Source: Datnioides undecimradiatus (taxonomy: Eukaryota; Chordata; Actinopteri; Lobotiformes; Datnioididae). From it: a stretch of 64,000 nt of DNA. The first letter of the stretch is position 1, and each line of letters starts with the position of its first letter. Made by a program: the position numbers and the translations under genes. This document shows positions 57,640 to 64,000 of the stretch, one piece after another. A model generated the notes under the pieces. That model saw nothing but the letters and a program-made list of their open reading frames with translations, did no database searches and was not told where the DNA came from. The stretch covers positions 62,001 through 126,000 of the forward strand of contig WARS01004340.1 in assembly GCA_008933995.1 (NCBI GenBank), in the 5' to 3' direction.

Positions 57640-58799
57640 ATTCAATTCAATTCAATTCACTTTATTTATATAGCGCCAATTCACAACAAAAAAGTCATTC
57701 ATAGGGCACTTACAAACAGAGCAGGTTCTAGGACCACACTCATTACTGTTAGTTACACCTAACAGTTCCACCATGAGCAAGATTGGCAACAGTGGCAAGG
57801 AAAAACTTCCTTTAACAGGTAGTAAGAAACCTTGGACAGATCCTGGTTTTAGGCAGGGACGGCTGCCATCTGTCTTGACCGTTGGGGGGAGTACAAGAGT
57901 AGAATAATGACAGCAAATGGCAGAAGCAGGCAGTAGAGGACACGGGCAGGTCGGTGGAGCTAATAGGTCAGATAGTTCAGCTCTGGAGCCAGCAGGTGGC
58001 CCAGAGAGGTACAGAGAGAGAGACCAGAGAGAAACAAGCACAGCACTAGGGGAGAGAGGACACAGAGTTAATGGTTAATCTGTGATGGTTAAAATGAGTT
58101 TGGAGGAGAGAGGGGAGAGGAGGAGGTGGAGACGATTGATGGGATGTCCCCCAGTAGCCTCGCCAGGTCATAGCAGCATAACTAGGGGATGGCATGGATG
58201 GTGTAGTTCAGATGGTAACTAGAGCTAGCCAGGCTTGGTTTAAACAAGAAGGTTTTAAGTTTTACTTTAAAAGTAGAGAGGGTGTCTGCCTCTCGGACTC
58301 AGACTGGCAGCTGGTTCCACAAGAGAGGAGCCTGATAGCTAAAGGCTCGGCCTCCCATTCTACTTTTGGAGATTCTGGGAACCACAAGCAACCTGCACCA
58401 AGTTTAAGGATTCATACAGTTGATATAGGGACTTAGCATCTCATTGAGGTACAATGGAGCTTAACACATATGGCCTTGTAGGTAAGAAGAAGGACTTTAA
58501 AATCTATTCTGGACTTTACAGGAGCCAATGAAGCAGTAGCTAAAACTGGAGAAATATGATCTCTGCTAATTCCCACCAGAACCCTCGCAGCAGCGCTTTT
58601 GATGAGCTGGAGGCTCGCAGGAGCTAGTCTTGTCAAACCTGACAACAAGGAATTACAATAGTCCAGCCTTGAGGTAACAAAATGCGTGGACCAGCTTTTC
58701 GCATCATTTTGGACTGAGTAGGGACATATCCTGTCAAATATGACTCCCAGGTTCCTCACGGAATCTGGAGGCCAGGGTAACACCATCCAAAGTGACTGC

Positions 58800-59122
58800 T
58801 GTCAAGGCTTGGGTTACGAGGGGAGAGCAGGACCCAGATGCAGGCAGGGACAAGGACGCAAATGATCTTCTAACAGTTTATTTTAATGGGTTTAGAAGCA
58901 CGGATGGTCAAGGCAGGTGGTCAAATCCAAGTAGTCAGTTCAAACAAGACATGGCAAGTAAAAATCCAAAACCAAAAATGCAGAAACCAGAAATCCAAAA
59001 ATCACAGAACAGGCACGCGGAATCAAGGCAGGAACAGGGATACCAACAGAGCAAAACTGACTTCAAACTAGTAATGCACCTACAGAAAACAAAGGCAATA
59101 GCATAACTTAAATAGACAGGGC
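58800..59122 (-). repeat. Partial 3' LTR
   Basis: Matches 60802-61125 closely but lacks the region corresponding to 61126-61261, i.e. the first about 136 bp of the LTR in element orientation. Similarity stops at ACTTAAATAGACAGG. Confidence 0.85.
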
Positions 59123-60801
59123 AAAGTGGGTCAGCGACTGTGGAGCAGAATTCCGGAGGCCGGGCAAGAGGGCGACGACAGTGAAGGGTTTTTCCTCCTG
59201 AGCCCGGGCAGGAGGGTGACGACGAAGAAGGAGCCTCTCCAGAGGTCAGGCAGGAGACCAGCGACGTAGACAGAGCCTCTCCAGAGGTCGGGCAGGAGAC
59301 CGCCGACAAAGACATGACCTCTCTGGAGGTCGGCCAGGAGGCCAGCGTGAAGCCCTAATCTTCTGAAGGTCGGGCTGAGATCGACAGCTAAGCCCAACCT
59401 CTGGGAGGCTTGGCTGGAGGCTGACCGCGACGGGCCAATTTTAGGTCAATGAGGAGCAGGAGCCAGGGGAAACCATAGATTGTGCACTAGGCCAAGGCTG
59501 GAGGTGCTGACTGGGTATTGGGAGCACAGGCATCACTAGGACACTCAGAGCACTTGGGATACTAGGAACACTAAGGACGCTTGGAGCACTAGGAACACTG
59601 GGAGCACTTGGAACACTAGGGACACTAGCAAACACTAGCAACTTGAGTCGGATGGGCTGGGCCGACTCTACTGGGCACTTACATTAGGAGACACTTCAAG
59701 ACTAGGAGCACACTTGGTACACTAGAGACACTAGGGACCCTTGGAGCACTAGGGTTACTGGTTAATTAGGGACACTACGACAATTGGAGCACTTGAAGGC
59801 CAGGGAACACTAGGGGCACTTAGAGCACTAGGGACATTAAGGGCACTGGAAACACTAGCAACTTGAGTCGGCCGGGCCGCCGACTGGGGGGCAGGAGCGG
59901 GTGTCGGAGCAGGAGGGTGTCGCTGGACCCCCTGACGCTTGGAACAGGAGGGCGCCTGCCGGGACCCTGACGCTGAACAGGAAAGGCCTGCCGGGACGCC
60001 TGACGCCGAACAGGAAAGGCGTCTGGCTGGGACCCCCCACGCCGAACAGGAATGGCGCCCAGTGGGAGGCAGGTGTGCAGTTGAGGTGCTGGGTTTGCAG
60101 GCTGGCGGAGGCGCTGGTCGCAGGGGCTGCCAGGGTGCAGGAGAGCAGGGCTGCCAAGGCACTGAGGCCCAGCCAGCAGAAGCGGCTAACAGGCCAGAAA
60201 CTGTGGGAGGCAGGCTGCCAGGCAGGACCAATGCTAGCAGGCCAGTCACTGGGAGAAGAACTGCTGGGGCAGGGCCACGCCAGCAGGCCAGACACTGGAG
60301 GAGCTGCCAGCAACGCTGGATGCCAGCAGACCTGGACACTGGAGGTGCTGCCAGCCGCCTCCAGCACTAGCAGCAGGCCGGATGATTGGGAGGACAGCTG
60401 CCAGCAGGGCTAATGCTAGCTGACCTGGACACTGGGATTGAAGGCTGAAGAAGCAGGGGCCAATGCCAGGCCGACACACTGGGAGAAGAACTGCTGGGAC
60501 AAAACTGGGGCCAGGTGGAGAAGCAGGCTGGGGACTGGTGAGTGTGAGCATGAGGGAGCCCAGGCTGGCTGACTGACTGTTAGTGAGGTTAATCTAATTC
60601 CTCTTCAGCCAGTAAGGTAAGGAATCCTTACACTGTGGTTTAGCAGCCACCTTCTTCCTTGCAAGCCGAACAATTGTCTCCTTGACTTTGGCATGGGGGG
60701 TCTTCAGCCAGTATTTATGCAGTTCGTCCAGATCTTACACACCAAGGTAGTCCGCGATCCCCAAAGCTTGCCCGCTGGGTCCATTTTCGGTCGGTGCATT
60801 C
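59123..60801 (-). other. Internal region of the LTR element with several tandem repeats
   Basis: Holds at least three repeat zones: about 59230-59420 (units of about 48 bp around GGTCGGGCAGGAGACC), about 59515-59860 (GGAGCACTAGGAACACT-like), and about 59890-60420 (GACGCCGAACAGGAAAGGCG and GCCAGCAGGCC units). Minus-strand frames are Pro/Ser/Ala-rich (for example 60339-59755), as in low-complexity gag segments. They are not independent genes. Confidence 0.6.
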
Positions 60802-61261
60802 TGTCAAGGCTTGGGTTACGAGGGGAGAGCAGGACCCAGATGCAGGCAGGGACAAGGACGCAAATGATCTTCTAACAGTTTATTTTAATGGGCTTAGGCT
60901 AACGGATGGTCAAGGCAGGCAGGGTCAAAATCCAAGTAGTCAGTTCAAACAAGACATGGCAAGAAAAATCCAAAAACCAAAAATACAGAAACCAGAAATC
61001 CAAAATCGCTATGAACAGGCAGCACGGAATCCAGGTAGAACATGGACACTAACAGAGCAAGACCATGGACTATAAACTAGCAATGCACCGACAGAAACCA
61101 AAGGCAATGGCATAACTTAAATAGACAGGTGAGGGCAGGAAAACGAGGCACAGGTGAGGCCAATCAACTAATCAAAAACAGGAAGCAAGTACACAGAAAC
61201 ACAAGGGGAACACTTTTCAAAATAAAACAGGAAACAACAAACTCAACTCAGAACCATGACA
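60802..61261 (-). repeat. Complete 5' LTR, 460 bp
   Basis: In element orientation it starts TGTCATGGTTC and ends CAAGCCTTGACA. It has a CTATTTAAG box that may act as a TATA element (about 61115-61123 on the + strand) and an ATTAAAATAAACTG poly(A)-type signal (about 60881-60895). Confidence 0.85.
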
Positions 61262-62639
61262 ACTGCGAGGTCAGATAACCTGTCTCTGAGGTGTTTAGGC
61301 CCAAACAAAATCACCTCAGTTTTGTCTGTATTTAGAAGGCAAAAAATTGCAAGTCATCCAGGTTTTGGTCGTCTGTCAGATATGTCTGAAGTCTGACTAA
61401 TGGGGTCTGCTTCTTCCAGTTTCACAGATAAATATAGCTGTGTATCGGCCCACATAGCAGTGGAAAATTTATGTTGTGCTTCCTAATAATATACGTTTAG
61501 GGAAGCATGTTAGGGAGAACAACAATGGTCCAAGCACAGAACCCTGCGGAACCTCCAAGGATTAACCCTTGTGTGCATGGACGAAATGTTATTAACATGG
61601 ACAAACTGGAATCTGACGGATAGATAAGATGTAAACCAGCTTAGCGCTGTTGCTTTAATGCCAATGACATGTTTTAGTCTCAGTAGTAGGATATTGTGAT
61701 TGATGGTGTCAAATGCAGCACTGAGGTCTAGCAGGACAAGTAAAGAGATGAGGCCATTGTCAGATGCTATTAGGAGTGTCAAGTGCTAACCTTAACCGTT
61801 GCTTTTAAAGTTGGGGGATTTATTCTAAATCCTGACTGAAATGCTTCAACAACTGGGGCTGCTTCCTCTGCAGGGCATCACATAACTGATCAGCCACAGC
61901 CTTTTCAAGGATTTTAGAAATAAAGGGGAGGTTGGATATTGGTCTGTAGTGCGCTAAAACACCAGGGTCAAGAGAAGGCTTTTTGAGTAAAGGTTTGATG
62001 ACAGCAACCTTAAAAGCCTGTGGAACATAACCTGTTAGTACTGACAGATTGATCTGGTCTAATATAAAAGTGCTAACTAGGGCAAAAACATCTTTGGAGA
62101 AGACGAAGGATGTAATTCCAAAAGACAGGTTGAGGGTTTGGATCTAATGATTGTTGAGGACAGTTCAGTGAGATCTATAGGAGAGAAATGGTCTAGAGAT
62201 AAATTAGGGCCTGCAGACATTTCATGGGCCGCTGCAGTTGACACACATGGATTCTAACAGTTAAAGAGAGGGCGAATGAATTCTTTCAATATCTTTTGAT
62301 TTTACTAGTAAAGAAATTCATTGTTGCCGAGAGCTGAGGAATAGTTGGTCTAACAGAGCTGTGACTTTTTTGTCAGCCTGGCTACAGTGCTGAACAGAAA
62401 CCTAATAAGTTCTTATTTCTATTAATTTGGGAGTAATAGGTGTTCTTGTTCTTACTTTAGGGTTGATTTTGTATGTTATAATACTATCTTTCCAGGAAAG
62501 GTGAAATTCTTCTTATATTAGTGGATCGCCACTCTCTCTCTAACTTTCTTGAGACTATTCCTAAAGTGTGTAAATTTTGTGTCAAACTAGAGCTGAAGCT
62601 TCTCTGCTTGATGGCTTATTCTGTTTATAGGCCCACATT

Positions 62640-63355
62640 ATTCAGTGCTGTGCAGTGTATGCAGTATTATCAACAAGATAATCTATATGTGCTGGACTAG
62701 TAGTTAGGCTGCTACACTCTGTTGTAACGGCATGTGGCATAGAAGCCAAAAGAGACGGAATAATCTCCTTAAATTTGGAAACAGCATTATCAGAGAGACA
62801 CTGACTGAGGGTAGTTTCTCTGCCAAATGCTGAGAGGTTCATAATTGTGAACTGAAATGTTAAAAAATGGTCAGATAAAAGAGGGTTCTGGGGAAACACT
62901 ATTAAATGTTCAGTTTCTAAGCCATATGTCAAACAAGATCGAGGGTGTGATTAAAGCAGTGAGTTGGTTTGTTAACATTTTGAGAACAAACAATTGAGTC
63001 TAATACTGAGTTGAATGCACCTTAAGGCCTGGCTGGTGTCATCTACATGAATGTTGAAGTCACCCACTATGATTACTTTATTTGAGCTGAGCACTAGTTT
63101 AGATAGGAAGTCAGAGAATTCAGATAAACACTCTGAATAAGCAGCAGGCGGACGATACACAACCACAAACAGAACTGGTTTGACCTATCGTTAGGGTGGC
63201 AGAGACTGAGAGTGAGGGACTCAAACGCTTTAAACCCAGGCTTACGCCTGGGACTGATTAATAAACCTGAGTGGTAGAGATTGCTGCTACCTCTCCTCGC
63301 CTGTGCTTCGAGGAATATGGTGATTAATGTGACCGGCAGGGCTTCACTCATTTAA
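62640..63355 (-). pseudogene. LINE endonuclease domain relic
   Basis: Minus-strand frames contain VVYRPPAAYSECLSEFSDFL and VIIVGDFNIHVDD, the GDFNxH signature of APE-type LINE endonucleases, and further on SDHFLTFQFTI, the C-terminal SDH motif. Frameshifts separate the pieces. Confidence 0.8.
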
Positions 63356-63719
63356 ACTAACGATTCTTCCTCCTGCAGCCAGGTTGTCCTTGTAGTAAGA
63401 CAAAATAAATCAATGCAATTTATCGGGTAATCAAATCATTTACTAACAGGATCAGATTTAGAGATCTTGATATTTAATAATCCACATTTTATTGTGGTGT
63501 GTTTAGGTCCAGATAACTTGGTGAAGCTAATTCTGTGAGGTTTTTATGAGTAATACCTCTTGAATTTTTTGGCTCCAGGTAGTTTGGGTGGACGAGGGAC
63601 AGACAGTCTCTGTAGTGAAACTGGGGTAGTGTTGATCATGGAGGGTGATGCTCTATGAAACTGCAGAGAAGCATGTGGTGACTGCAGCTCTGCCATCTGG
63701 TCTCTGCTCTGGTTTGTCA

Positions 63720-64000
63720 GGTTTTAATATATTTTGCCATATTTCTAGAAATGAGAGCTGCTCCATCCAAAGTAGGATGAATACCGCCTCCTAATGAGAC
63801 CAGGTTTTCCCCAAAATGGTTTCCAATTATCTACAAGGCCACGTCGCTGCTGAGACACATCCTGACAGCCAGCGATGGAATGACGCAGATGCGCCAAACA
63901 TGTCACTGGGCCAGATTGGGCAGGGGTCCAGAGAAACTACACGAGTCTGACATTGTTTTAGCAAACTTACACACCGACTCAATGTTAATTTTAGTGACCT
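63720..64000 (-). pseudogene. Possible ORF1 remnant of the LINE, cut by the window edge
   Basis: On the minus strand, residues of the type DNWKPFWGKPGL followed by a broken RDGIHP-like stretch resemble the end of SGNH/esterase-type ORF1 proteins of CR1/L2 LINEs. The frame is disrupted and the element continues outside the window. Confidence 0.4.

Larger units (their letters stand above)
58800..61261 (-). mobile_element. Ty3/gypsy-like LTR retrotransposon, internally deleted
   Basis: The element begins TGTCAAGG and ends CATGACA, is flanked by a 5-bp duplication ACTGC (58795-58799 and 61262-61266), and interrupts LINE sequence that is continuous elsewhere (for example around 30760-30785). It has a complete LTR at 60802-61261 and a partial one at 58800-59122. 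Just inside the complete LTR, an ATG at 60784-60782 on the minus strand opens MDPAGK, like fish gypsy gag starts. The internal part is GC-rich and repetitive, with no protease, RT or integrase motifs, so the copy is non-autonomous. Confidence 0.85.
57640..64000 (-). mobile_element. Near-full-length L2-like LINE, antisense, split by an LTR element
   Basis: Tail at 57644-57665, 3' region and C-terminal coding part to 58794. It is interrupted by the LTR element 58800-61261, then continues from 61262: RT ([18 protein letters not shown] on the minus strand at about 61700), pre-RT part, endonuclease region (about 62640-63350) and upstream sequence beyond the window edge. Many small insertions and deletions relative to other copies break all frames. 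Confidence 0.85.

Noticed and set aside
59755..60367. Minus-strand frames of 170-194 codons rich in Pro, Ser and Ala
   Set aside because: They lie inside the LTR element and derive from tandem repeats. No conserved domain is visible.
1..64000. tRNA, rRNA or snRNA genes
   Set aside because: I looked for the tRNA A- and B-box pattern and obvious rRNA/snRNA motifs on both strands by eye and found none I could support. A covariance-model scan would settle it.

Overview
This window is vertebrate nuclear DNA, almost certainly from a teleost fish. The genes have many short introns with GT-AG junctions. The protein sequences match vertebrate families, introns are full of CA/TG microsatellites and minisatellites, and the commonest repeat is an L2/Maui-like LINE whose 3' end ends in TTGAA pentamers, typical of fish genomes.

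Four protein-coding genes could be assembled, all on the + strand. (1) prkn (parkin), 719-5664: 11 coding exons in under 5 kb, with a CpG-rich, ETS-rich and possibly bidirectional promoter at about 340-718. (2) An ankyrin-repeat, TRP-type cation channel gene that I could not assign to a named subfamily, 9278-17269. (3) ubr2, the N-recognin E3 ubiquitin ligase, 17992-39955: 46 constitutive positions, one of which has two tandem alternative 99-bp exons. (4) prph2 (peripherin-2/RDS), 47814-53719, a photoreceptor disc-rim tetraspanin with the standard three-exon structure. In human, UBR2 and PRPH2 are neighbours on 6p21.1, so that pair is conserved synteny. Parkin beside them differs from human, where it lies on 6q. 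I see no shared pathway; parkin and ubr2 are both E3 ligases but of different classes.

The rest is mostly repeats. At least ten L2-like fragments cover roughly a fifth of the window: two in parkin introns, one downstream of the parkin stop, one large copy at 6690-8812, three in ubr2 introns (plus a short diverged tail), one nested in an older L1/Tx1-type LINE at 43588-44968, and two at the right end. The right-most L2 copy is split by a 2.46-kb LTR retrotransposon (58800-61261) with a 5-bp target duplication. A Tc1 remnant, a Rex1-like LINE end, another reverse-transcriptase relic and about a dozen minisatellites fill introns and spacers.

The points most worth a second look are the mutually exclusive exon pair in ubr2, the extreme compaction of parkin, TG-repeats directly at several 3' splice sites, the unassigned TRP channel, an internal exon-start duplication in ubr2, a missing GT donor at ubr2 exon 26, and the nested mobile elements. 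I found no convincing new biological system. Exon boundaries were placed by eye from splice consensus and reading phase and are inferred, not observed transcripts.
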